From IMG/VR virus record IMGVR_UViG_3300007076_000003, positions 1 through 43,088 of that record: a stretch of DNA of 43,088 bases; one strand, written 5' to 3'. A program made the translations under genes and the position numbers. Below are positions 30,929 to 37,964 of this stretch, piece after piece. The notes under the pieces were generated by a model that ran no database searches, had not been told where the DNA came from, and saw only the letters and a list, made by a program, of their open reading frames with translations. Within the stretch, counting starts at the first letter, position 1; each line of letters begins with the position of its first letter. The DNA comes from a virus.

Positions 30929-31375
30929 TTACGAGCCGCCGTTCGGGCGGTGGGGACCACCGAGGAGGGCGCGGGCCGTCGGCTTCACGGCGGCCCAGAA
31001 GGCGCGGAGGACGACGGGGGCGTGCCCCCACGCGCGGAGGATCAGGGTGATGGCGGCGACCACGAGGGCCATGCGCCACGAGAAGCCCCACAGACCGCCG
31101 CCGCTGCCGGGGGCGATCGGGCCGCCCTTGTCGTTCACGACGCGGACGGCCGGGGTGGAGAGGAGCCACACGAGACCCCCGGAGAACCCGGCGAGCGCCA
31201 GGGACCCGAGGGCGCCGATGGGGACGAGGAACATGAGGGCGCCGAGGACCGCGCCCGCGAGGAGCCGCTCGACGTTCTGGGCCATCGTCTGGAGGACGGC
31301 GCACGACGTCATGGCGGCGATGAGGACTCCGGACCCCGCCCCGATCAGGACGGCCTTGAGGAGGGCGGAGCGCAC
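30929..31375 (-). CDS. Three-helix membrane protein between scaffold and capsid (holin candidate)
   Basis: 148 residues from a GTG 2 nt after the scaffold stop. Hydrophobic segments lie at about 5-28 (LLKAVLIGAGSGVLIAAMTSC), 38-72 (LLAGAVLGALMFLVPIGALG and LALAGFSGGLVWLL) and 98-115 (MALVVAAITLILRAWG), with a basic tail (RALLGGPHRPNGGS). No family is recognised. T7 has nothing here. Size and topology fit a holin, and late expression fits lysis timing, but exclusion or envelope roles are possible. It ends in TAA, rare in this genome. Confidence 0.7.
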   Translation of the reverse strand: MRSALLKAVLIGAGSGVLIAAMTSCAVLQTMAQNVERLLAGAVLGALMFLVPIGALGSLALAGFSGGLVWLLSTPAVRVVNDKGGPIAPGSGGGLWGFSWRMALVVAAITLILRAWGHAPVVLRAFWAAVKPTARALLGGPHRPNGGS

Positions 31376-31377
31376 GG

Positions 31378-32187
31378 CTAGTACTTCCCCGCCTTGATGC
31401 TGGCGTCGATCATGCGCTCGACGGTCGCGCGGTAGTTCGGGTCGCTCGCGTACCGCGGGTCGCTCTGGGCCTTGACCTGCTCCTGCATCGTCGCGAACAT
31501 CTTCACGCCCACGGCGCCCGAGGGGGCCCCGCCGGACAGGCGGGTCACGGGGGCCCGCTCGGTCGGCGCGGGGGCGCCGGCGCCGGCGAGCTCGTACCGG
31601 GCGCGGAGGCCCTGGACCGCCATCGCGACGATCTCCGGGTTGCCGCTGTTCACGGCCGCGTTGTAGCTGGACTGCTCGGCGGCGGACAGGGACGACCCGG
31701 CCCACTCGCTCATGGCCTTGTACTTCTCGGCCCCGCCGGCGAGGGTCATGAAGCGGTTCATGTGCCCCTCGCGGATCGCCTGGAGCCCGGCGACGTGCTG
31801 GTCGATCAGGCCGTCCGTGAAACCCTTCGCGCGGAGCGCGCGCCGGCTCGTGTCGGACAGGGCGCCGGTGCCGACGACCTCCTGCATGTAGCCCTGGAGG
31901 TCCTGCTCGGACACGAGGGTCTTGTCGCCCTCCTTGCCGGACATCTTCGCCCGCAGGTCGTCGTGGGCCTTGCGGAAGTCCTCCGGAGTCTTGTACTCCG
32001 GCGGGAGCCACGAGGGCCGTTCGGCCGGCTTCGTGAGCTCCAAGGACTTCGGGGCCCCGACGGGCGCCTGGGCTTCCGGGGCCGGCTGGCCCTCGGGGGC
32101 GGGCGCGGCCGGCGGAGTCTCGGCGACCGGGGCGGCCGGGGCCGCGACGGGGGTGATCGGGGAAGAGACGACGATGGACTCGGACAT
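31378..32187 (-). CDS. Scaffolding (capsid assembly) protein (T7 gp9-like)
   Basis: 269 residues (T7 gp9 is 307). Pro/Ala-rich N-terminus, then LPPEYKTPEDFRKAHDDLRAKM, a helical middle, and a basic C-terminus (ERMIDASIKAGKY). Typical composition and place between portal and capsid. It guides shell assembly and then leaves. Confidence 0.88.
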   Translation of the reverse strand: MSESIVVSSPITPVAAPAAPVAETPPAAPAPEGQPAPEAQAPVGAPKSLELTKPAERPSWLPPEYKTPEDFRKAHDDLRAKMSGKEGDKTLVSEQDLQGYMQEVVGTGALSDTSRRALRAKGFTDGLIDQHVAGLQAIREGHMNRFMTLAGGAEKYKAMSEWAGSSLSAAEQSSYNAAVNSGNPEIVAMAVQGLRARYELAGAGAPAPTERAPVTRLSGGAPSGAVGVKMFATMQEQVKAQSDPRYASDPNYRATVERMIDASIKAGKY

Positions 32188-32190
32188 GGG

Positions 32191-33876
32191 TTACTGCCCT
32201 CCTTGGGCGGGTTGCTGCTGCTCGGCCTGGGCGGCGACGCGCTCGCGCAGAGCGGAGCCGATCTGGGTGGCGGCGGGCCCGGCGACGTTCTGCATCATTT
32301 CGCGCTGCTGGGCCGCCTGCTGTTCTTGCTGGAGTTGCTCCTTCGTCTTGACGAGCCCCTCGGTGCGGATGCCGGCCGCGGTGAGGTAGCGGAGCGTGAC
32401 TTCGAGGCCGTCGCAGTAGGACGCGGCCGCGTTCGGAAACACGGTGTTCAGGCCGGCGAACGCCTGGGTCAGGCGGCCGAGGTCGTTCCCGCGTCCGAGG
32501 GCGTCGATGCCCGTCACGATGGACGGCTTGACGATCTCCTCGGGGATCGGGGGCAGGCGCTTCTGGACGCGCATCCGGCGCGTGACGAGGCGGATGAGCG
32601 GAAGCTGGAGCTCCTTCGACGACAGGGTGTAGACCCCGCCGAGGCCCTCTTCGAGCTCCTGGGCCATGAAGCGGATCTCCTCCGCCGTGACGCGCTCGGC
32701 CTGCCGCTGGACGCTCGACGACATCTGGAACGCCTGGGCCAGGCGGGACTCGTAGGTCTTCGCGGACGAGCCGGCGACCTGGAAGTCGCTGAACTTCTGG
32801 ACCTGCGCGAACGTGACGTCCACGGCGCGGCCCGGCATCCACTGGCCGTTCGCGGCGCCGCTGATCTCGTTGATGTTCGTGAGGCCCGCGGGGTCGACGA
32901 GCGGGATGACGCGCGCGCTGGCGGCCGCGCCCTCGACGATCGACTGCGCGAGCCCTTCGAGGGACATGAGGTCCCCGATGTACTCGTGCACGTAGCTGTC
33001 GCTGTAGTCCTGGCCGCTGTTCACGGACACGCGCAGGGCGATGTACTCGAACTCGTCCGGCCGGATTCCCTCCTCGCGGGAGTTGGGGACCTCGCATCCT
33101 TCGAGCTCCTGGTAGGTGCACCAGGTCCCGCCGTCCGGGATCTCCGCGTTCTTGTCGTCGAACTTGGGCGTGTACTCGGAGCAGGTGTAGAGATCGTAGT
33201 ACGGATCGCTGGACCCGGTGGCCTCGGTGCCGTCGCTCGACCCCTTGAGATCGCGGAGCTCCGGCGGGACGTCGCCCTCGCACAGGCGCTCGTGCGTGAT
33301 GATCTCCAGGACGCGGCCGGTCGAGTGCTGCCGGCGGACGACGTACTGGTCGATGTGGAACACGCGCGTCGCGTTGACGCCGTACTGGATCAGGGCGTTC
33401 CCGGCGACGACGAGGTGGCGCATCCCCTCGTAGAGGGACACGCGGAAGCCGGTCGTTTCGAGCTCGGTGAGGATCGCCTCGGACGCCTTCACCAGGTTCT
33501 GCTCGACTTGCTGGCGGGCGTCGTTCTTGTCGCCCGGCATCCGCACGCCGGTCAGCTGTTCGAGCACGTACGGCTCGACCTTGAACTGGAAGAACGGCGC
33601 GTTCGGCGGCATGACCGTCATGGTCAGCTTCGCGGCGAGGCTGTTCACGCCGAAGGCGCCCATCGCCTGGAACGGCGTGGGGAGGTCAGTCGCGAAGTTG
33701 TACCCGGCGTCGACGACGAGGCTCGGGATCGTGAGCTTCGAGCACAGGCGCGCGCGGCGCAGGTACGGTTCCCGGATCTGGGCGAGGCGCTCGTAGCGCG
33801 CGCGCACCGTCTCCGCCGGCGGTTGGCTCTCGGTCGCCTGGACCGGCGGGTTCTCGCTTCCGGGGTTGTCGTACAT
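32191..33876 (-). CDS. Portal (head-tail connector) protein (T7 gp8-like)
   Basis: 561 residues (T7 gp8 is 536). RYERLAQIREPYLRRARLCS, NSLAAKLTMTVMPPNAPFFQ, GNALIQYG and RVTAEEIRFMAQELEEGLGG are family hallmarks. A Gln-rich C-terminus (EQLQQEQQAAQQREMMQ) follows. It forms the dodecameric DNA-entry ring. Confidence 0.95.
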   Translation of the reverse strand: MYDNPGSENPPVQATESQPPAETVRARYERLAQIREPYLRRARLCSKLTIPSLVVDAGYNFATDLPTPFQAMGAFGVNSLAAKLTMTVMPPNAPFFQFKVEPYVLEQLTGVRMPGDKNDARQQVEQNLVKASEAILTELETTGFRVSLYEGMRHLVVAGNALIQYGVNATRVFHIDQYVVRRQHSTGRVLEIITHERLCEGDVPPELRDLKGSSDGTEATGSSDPYYDLYTCSEYTPKFDDKNAEIPDGGTWCTYQELEGCEVPNSREEGIRPDEFEYIALRVSVNSGQDYSDSYVHEYIGDLMSLEGLAQSIVEGAAASARVIPLVDPAGLTNINEISGAANGQWMPGRAVDVTFAQVQKFSDFQVAGSSAKTYESRLAQAFQMSSSVQRQAERVTAEEIRFMAQELEEGLGGVYTLSSKELQLPLIRLVTRRMRVQKRLPPIPEEIVKPSIVTGIDALGRGNDLGRLTQAFAGLNTVFPNAAASYCDGLEVTLRYLTAAGIRTEGLVKTKEQLQQEQQAAQQREMMQNVAGPAATQIGSALRERVAAQAEQQQPAQGGQ

Positions 33877-33879
33877 GGT

Positions 33880-35109
33880 CTAGGAGAGCTCCGTGATCTC
33901 GAAACTGATGTCCCAGTGGATGACGAGCAGGTCGCCGATCGCGCTGGAGGCGGGGAGGGTCGCGGTGATGTGCCAGCCGATCTCACCGGTGAAGGTGAGG
34001 ACCGTCGAAGTGCAGTCGGTGCTGGTCCGCTCGTTCCGCAGCTGCGCGTTCGCGGCCGCCGGGTTGTAGAGCGTCGTCCGACCGCCACCCGCCGACAGGT
34101 TCAGGTACGTCCGCGGGGGGACGACGAACCGGATGAGGGGACTGGTGATCGACCCGGACGCGACGTTCGCGAGGAACGCCTCCTTGCCGCTGTTCCCGGC
34201 GGACTGGGCGGGCGCGACGGCGGTGTCGAACGACTTCTGGTAGTACCGCTGGAGCAGGGGCATTTCGAGGCCCGGCTGCCGCGGGATGTAGACGCGCTCA
34301 TCCTCGCCCTCGTTGAAGAGGCACTCGGAGAGGAAGATGATGTCGTTCGCGGCCGGGCGGTCGTCCGTCCAGATGGCGGGGATGAGGCACTTGAACCCGG
34401 TCGGGACGGTGAACACGCCCGAGAATTGGGTCCACGTCGAGGACAGAGTGCACGTCACGCCGTTGCCGACGATGGCCGTGCCCGTCGCGCTGCACTTGCT
34501 CGGCGCGAGCGCGGTGAGGTTCGTACCCCACGTCGGGTCAGTGGAGGCGGCGCCGAATGACGACGCGATCGTCGAAGGAAGCTGGTCGACCGTGCCGGAC
34601 GTGGTGATGTAGAGGAGGCCCAGGCGGAGCGTGTGCGAGCCGACGCTATTCTTCGCCTTGAAGGAGAACCGCACCTTCCGCCCCGCGAGCGGGAACGTGT
34701 GCGCGATCTCCAGAGGCTGCATCAGGACCATCTTGCCCTGGCTGGTGATCTTCTTCCACTGGAGGTAGAAGCGGGCCGCGAGTCCGGTTTCGGCGGTGCC
34801 GTTCGTGTCGACCTGCGCGTACTGGACGGACGCGTTCTCGTTCACGCCGCCCCAGCGGTCCGCGCCGTAGACGATCGCGGTCGTCGAGGAGCGCGTGGTG
34901 AGCGTGGCGGCGACCTGCCGGCGGAGGTACTGGAACTCCGCGTTCAGGAGCAGGTTGTCCTGCCGGCCGATGTCCGACAGGAGGCCGATCGAACCGTCCG
35001 GCTTCTTGATCTTCAAGAGGCCGTCGGCGGAGTCGACGTAGATGCCGTACGTGCTGGCGGCCGGGGTCGACGGTTCGGCGCCCGTCACGAGTTGGATCTG
35101 TCCGGCCAT
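33880..35109 (-). CDS. Probable tail fibre / receptor-binding protein
   Basis: 409 residues. The N-terminus (TPAASTYGIYVDSADGLLKI, KKPDGSIGLL) is a short beta repeat seen at the start of phage fibres. LLLNAEFQYLRRQ and YGADRWGG then lead a jelly-roll-like carbohydrate-binding domain common in fibres. About 300 beta-rich residues follow with few helices. It lies just before portal, not after gp16 as T7 gene 17 does. Receptor binding is inferred from domain style. Confidence 0.7.
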   Translation of the reverse strand: MAGQIQLVTGAEPSTPAASTYGIYVDSADGLLKIKKPDGSIGLLSDIGRQDNLLLNAEFQYLRRQVAATLTTRSSTTAIVYGADRWGGVNENASVQYAQVDTNGTAETGLAARFYLQWKKITSQGKMVLMQPLEIAHTFPLAGRKVRFSFKAKNSVGSHTLRLGLLYITTSGTVDQLPSTIASSFGAASTDPTWGTNLTALAPSKCSATGTAIVGNGVTCTLSSTWTQFSGVFTVPTGFKCLIPAIWTDDRPAANDIIFLSECLFNEGEDERVYIPRQPGLEMPLLQRYYQKSFDTAVAPAQSAGNSGKEAFLANVASGSITSPLIRFVVPPRTYLNLSAGGGRTTLYNPAAANAQLRNERTSTDCTSTVLTFTGEIGWHITATLPASSAIGDLLVIHWDISFEITELS

Positions 35110-35553
35110 CTAGGTTACCTGGAGGATTCCTTCGTCTTCGACCAAGAGGATCGCGGTGTCTTGCACGAGCATCGGGCCGGCGATCGTGTCGCTGGTCCAC
35201 GCCTTGACGGTGCGGGTCGCGCCCGACAGGACCCGGCGCTCGGACCGCTGGAACCGGTTCTCGACGTCGGCCGTGATGGCCGCGTCGGCCGCGAGGGCCG
35301 CAGCGAGGGCGGCCGCAGCCGCGCCGGCCGCGTCGAAGGACGCCGGGCCGTAGCCCGTGTCCTTGACCTTGAGGCCCGTCGTGCCCTTGAAGGCCACGAA
35401 GTCCCCGTCGGTCACCGGCCGGTCGGCCGCGCCGATCGACACGTTCCCCAGGACGTTCTTCGCGAGGAGCATGTTCGCGACGTAGAGCGCGATCTTCTGC
35501 GCGTCGCTCGCCTTCGACGGGTCTTCCGACTCGTCGAGGGGGCGAAGGGCCAT
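35110..35553 (-). CDS. Probable fibre-associated structural protein
   Basis: 147 residues from an ATG 4 nt after the upstream HNH stop; it ends one base before the fibre gene. A helical N-terminal part (KIALYVANMLLAKNVLGNV) precedes a beta segment (DGDFVAFKGTTGLKVK), an Ala-rich helix (AAGAAAAALAAALAADAAI) and a beta-rich end. It may be a fibre base or head-tail adaptor. Not recognised as a defined family. Confidence 0.6.
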   Translation of the reverse strand: MALRPLDESEDPSKASDAQKIALYVANMLLAKNVLGNVSIGAADRPVTDGDFVAFKGTTGLKVKDTGYGPASFDAAGAAAAALAAALAADAAITADVENRFQRSERRVLSGATRTVKAWTSDTIAGPMLVQDTAILLVEDEGILQVT

Positions 35554-35557
35554 GATT

Positions 35558-35887
35558 CTACCGGCGCCTTTCAAGGTAGTCGGCCGCCGCGCGGAGTCGT
35601 TCAGGGGAATCGGCGAGGGAGCCAATGCCGGCGTTACACCCTCGACACAGGGTTCCACGGACTTCATCGGTTCGATGATCGTGGTCGATGCAGTTCAGTT
35701 CCTTCGTCGAGCCACAGATGGCACAAGGCGCCCGACGCATGGTGAGCATTTCCTCGACGGTGAGGCCGTAGCGCCGCGCGTCGGCGTTCAGATTCGCGCG
35801 ACGCGTGATCTCACGAAGTCGTTCCGGAGACTGCTTCGCGCGCCATCGCTGCTCGGACTGGCGTTGGTCTTCGGCGGTCCACGTCAT
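35558..35887 (-). CDS. Endonuclease VII-like HNH nuclease (copy 2)
   Basis: 109 residues. A basic helical N-terminus is followed by RYGLTVEEMLTM, CAICG, CIDHDHRTD, VRGTLCRGCNAGIG and a helix. All cysteine and DHDH residues of the family are intact. ATGA overlap with the gp6.7-like gene upstream. Its insertion between head-tail accessory genes, with tight overlaps, is like the other three copies. Confidence 0.85.
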   Translation of the reverse strand: MTWTAEDQRQSEQRWRAKQSPERLREITRRANLNADARRYGLTVEEMLTMRRAPCAICGSTKELNCIDHDHRTDEVRGTLCRGCNAGIGSLADSPERLRAAADYLERRR

Positions 35888-36066
35888 CGGGGAACTTGGA
35901 TGGGCGTGTAAGGAATGCTGAGTGAACTGGTCCCGAGCCGGGCCGCGAGGAGCTCCGCCTGCCGGCTGGCGTCCGGCTGCTCCGCCTTCGTCGCGGTGGC
36001 CTCCGGGGGCGGGGGCGGCGGCGGGGGCGGCGGGGGCGCCTTCGGCATGTCGGGGCTCAAGCACAC
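35884..36066 (-). CDS. Small polyproline virion protein, T7 gp6.7-like
   Basis: 60 residues from a GTG. MCLSPDMPKAP resembles the T7 gp6.7 start (MCFSPKIKTPK), followed by a run of eleven prolines, then EATATKAEQPDASRQAELLA and a short C-terminus. gp6.7 is a minor virion protein in T7. The gene lies at the same place, between exonuclease and portal. A shorter start at the internal ATG (MPKAP) is possible. Confidence 0.6.
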   Translation of the reverse strand: MCLSPDMPKAPPPPPPPPPPPEATATKAEQPDASRQAELLAARLGTSSLSIPYTPIQVPR

Positions 36067-36072
36067 GGCGGG

Positions 36073-36342
36073 CTACTCCTTGGCCTGCTTCTTGGAGAGG
36101 CCGATGAGGTGGAGGGCGAGGAGGCGGGTACCCATGTCCATCCACAGGCGCTCGCTGGAGCTCTGCTCGGGGACGTGGGCCTTCTCGGGGAAGTGGTGCT
36201 CCAGGTACTTCACGAGGTCCCGGCGGATCTTGGGGGTCGGCGGGGGCGCCGGCTTCTCTTCGACCTTCCGGTCCTCGGGGTTCTGGAGTGAGCGCGGGAG
36301 CGCGCGGGGCTTCGGGATGCGCGGGTCTTCGGATTCGGACAT
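36073..36342 (-). CDS. Unknown protein of the gp6.5-7.3 region
   Basis: 89 residues; ATG at 36342 has GGAGG 5-9 nt upstream (an ATG four codons earlier is weaker). Charged, Pro-rich N-terminus, then RRDLVKYLEHHFPEKAHVP and LWMDMGTRLLALHLIGLSKK. Similar short proteins occur before portal in T7-like phages of environmental origin; the role is unknown. Confidence 0.6.
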   Translation of the reverse strand: MSESEDPRIPKPRALPRSLQNPEDRKVEEKPAPPPTPKIRRDLVKYLEHHFPEKAHVPEQSSSERLWMDMGTRLLALHLIGLSKKQAKE

Positions 36343-36357
36343 GGGCCCCTCCAAGGG

Positions 36358-36555
36358 CTAGTCGGACGCGGGATGCCGGGTCATGGTCGCCAGGCGGGCC
36401 TCGATCTTCACGAGGCGCTCGTTCATCGTCGCCATCTGCGCGGCGACGTTGTTCTGGTACCCGAACCACCGGTCCGCGGCCGTCCAGATGGCGGCCCCGA
36501 CGAGGACCAGGACCCCGAGGTTCGTGGTCGTGGCGGCGGAGATCGAGGTGCGCAC
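36358..36555 (-). CDS. Small membrane protein with coiled-coil tail
   Basis: 65 residues from a GTG with a strong GGAGG site 4 nt upstream. One membrane helix (LGVLVLVGAAIWTAADRWFG) is followed by a coiled coil (QMATMNERLVKIEARLATM). First gene after the phage-type promoter at 36586-36611. Small one-span proteins of this form include class II holins (T7 gp17.5 is 67 residues) and i-spanins; which applies is unknown. Confidence 0.65.
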   Translation of the reverse strand: MRTSISAATTTNLGVLVLVGAAIWTAADRWFGYQNNVAAQMATMNERLVKIEARLATMTRHPASD

Positions 36556-36585
36556 GGGGCCTCCGGTGGGGCACGAGGGGGGTTC

Positions 36586-36611
36586 GGGTTCTAGGATGGC
36601 ACGGTTCTTGC
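36586..36611 (-). promoter_or_regulatory. Phage RNA polymerase promoter candidate, copy 3 (before virion block)
   Basis: Minus-strand GCAAGAACCGTG followed by CCATCCTAGAACCC, identical over the 26-bp core to the copy at 15763-15788. It follows a hairpin terminator and precedes the first virion-block gene by 31 nt. Confidence 0.7.
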
Positions 36612-36625
36612 AAGCCCCCACCCCT

Positions 36626-36637
36626 GGTATATATACC
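36626..36637. other. A/T palindrome GGTATATATACC
   Basis: A perfect 12-bp palindrome with eight consecutive A/T bases in a G+C-rich genome, 15 bp upstream of the phage-type promoter and between it and a terminator hairpin. It may be an operator, a melting site or part of a replication origin (T7 origins pair a promoter with A/T-rich DNA). Confidence 0.4.
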
Positions 36638-36649
36638 CCCAGAAACGAC

Positions 36650-36676
36650 GGGACCCAGCCACCCCTGGCTGGGCCC
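36650..36676 (-). terminator. Hairpin after the dGTPase-like gene
   Basis: CCCAGCCA (36654-36661) and TGGCTGGG (36666-36673) with a CCCC loop, extended by GGG/CCC outside a one-base bulge. It begins 38 nt after the stop on the minus strand and separates DNA-metabolism genes from the virion block. Confidence 0.65.
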
Positions 36677-36714
36677 ACGCCGGACCGTCGGTCCCGCAGG
36701 ACGGACGGCCGTTC

Positions 36715-37197
36715 CTAGAAGGGGTCCGTGTCGAAGTCGTCCGGCTGGCGGGCGGTCGACTCGGCGGAGGCCTCCTCCTTGAACCGGGAGAGCTCGGAAA
36801 TGATCGGGACCGCCACGAGCCCCAGGAGCTCGCCGGCGACCGTGGTCCCCGCCGCGAGCGACTCGGGCAGGCGACCCTCCAGGATCCGCTGGCGGGTCCA
36901 CTCGTACCCGCTCATGTTCCACCGGACCGCGGCGGCGTGGTCCTCCGACCGGTCCCCGCGGATCAGCTGGGAGAGGTGGCGGGCCGCGGAGTCCTGGAAG
37001 GACTTGAGCGGGATCCCCTTCTGCCAGTTGTTGTCGTCGTACTTGAGGGCGCCGCGCTCAAGTAGCTGCGCGTCGCGCTCGATCATGTCCCAGTTGAGCA
37101 GGTCGAACCTGCCCTTGCCGGCGGCCTGGTCCCGCCGTGCGCCGGTCTCGAACGTCCGCCGCTGTCCGCTGTCCTTGGTCGTGAAGCTCTCGGTCAT
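36715..37197 (-). CDS. dATP/dGTP diphosphohydrolase N-terminal domain protein (DUF5664-like)
   Basis: 160 residues. FETGARRDQAAGKGRFDLLN, ERGALKYDDNNWQKGIPLKS, FQDSAARHLSQLIRGDRSED and HAAAVRWNMS match the dATP/dGTP diphosphohydrolase N-terminal family common in phages. Enzymes of this group cut dATP or dGTP to the monophosphate and pyrophosphate; whether this version is active on either is not known. AGGAG sits 5 nt before the ATG, and the start overlaps the exonuclease stop (ATGA). Confidence 0.8.
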   Translation of the reverse strand: MTESFTTKDSGQRRTFETGARRDQAAGKGRFDLLNWDMIERDAQLLERGALKYDDNNWQKGIPLKSFQDSAARHLSQLIRGDRSEDHAAAVRWNMSGYEWTRQRILEGRLPESLAAGTTVAGELLGLVAVPIISELSRFKEEASAESTARQPDDFDTDPF

Positions 37198-37964
37198 GTC
37201 GTCTCCTGTTGAGGGGTCCAGAGGCAAACGCCGACGCGGCGATTCCACTCTCCGAACCGAAGTATACGCGCGACTCGCGCCTGCGTCAAGGCGTCGATCT
37301 CGGTCAGGCCGTCGCGGCGGTAGGCGTGGCACACGCGCTGCCACGGCGTCATCCCGGCCGGGTGCTGGGCGTCGAGGATCGCCTCCGCCTTCTTCGGGCC
37401 CACGCCGGGGATCCCGGTGTAGCCGTCGACGCGGTCGCCCATGAGGGTCTGGAGCAGGTGGAACCGGTCCGCGCTCGCGAGGTCGATCGCGACGATCCCC
37501 TCGGCCGGACGGTTCGGGTTGTAGAGCCGGCCGGGGACGCCGCGGAGGTCCTTGTCGATCGAGACGATCACGCGCTCGGGCGTGCCGGGCGACGTCACCC
37601 AGATGCCGAGGACGTCGTCCCCTTCGAGGCCCGGGTACCACTTCGTCTGGAACCGCGATTCGAGCTCGGCCCGCATCTGCTTGAAGAGGACGGGCTTGGC
37701 CCGCTTGGTCCGGTCGAACTTGTAGGACGGCAGGACCTGCTTGCGCCAGTTGGCGGAGGAGTCCGGGTCAGAGAGGGCGATGAACACGTCCTCGGCGTCG
37801 AGCGTGCGGCGCATGACCAGGATCTCCCGGTCGACGATCTTGAGGGCCTCGACGAAGTCCGCGGTGATGGCGGCGACTGGGCCGGCGAACTTGAACTCCT
37901 TCTGGACGGCGGCGGTCGCGCGGTGGATGAGGATGTCCCCGTCGAGCATGATGACGTTGCGCAT
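37194..37964 (-). CDS. 5'-3' exonuclease (T7 gp6-like, FEN family)
   Basis: 256 residues (T7 gp6 is 300). MLDGDILIHRA gives the first metal-binding Asp, YPGLEGDDVLGIW and SIDKDLRGVPG the next, and GDRVDGYTGIPGVGPKKAEA the helix-hairpin-helix region of flap/5' nucleases. It degrades DNA 5' ends and removes primers. The ATG shares one base with the polymerase stop (TGATG). Confidence 0.88.
   Translation of the reverse strand: MRNVIMLDGDILIHRATAAVQKEFKFAGPVAAITADFVEALKIVDREILVMRRTLDAEDVFIALSDPDSSANWRKQVLPSYKFDRTKRAKPVLFKQMRAELESRFQTKWYPGLEGDDVLGIWVTSPGTPERVIVSIDKDLRGVPGRLYNPNRPAEGIVAIDLASADRFHLLQTLMGDRVDGYTGIPGVGPKKAEAILDAQHPAGMTPWQRVCHAYRRDGLTEIDALTQARVARILRFGEWNRRVGVCLWTPQQETT
37261..37289 (-). 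promoter_or_regulatory. Host sigma70-type promoter inside the exonuclease gene
   Basis: Minus strand: TTGACG (37289-37284), 17-bp spacer, TATACT (37266-37261). It shares GCGCGTATACTTC with the SSB promoter. It lies in the last 100 nt of the exonuclease gene and would drive the dGTPase-like gene. Confidence 0.6.

Noticed and set aside
33880-35109. Diversity-generating retroelement acting on the fibre
   Set aside because: No reverse transcriptase and no template/variable repeat pair were seen.
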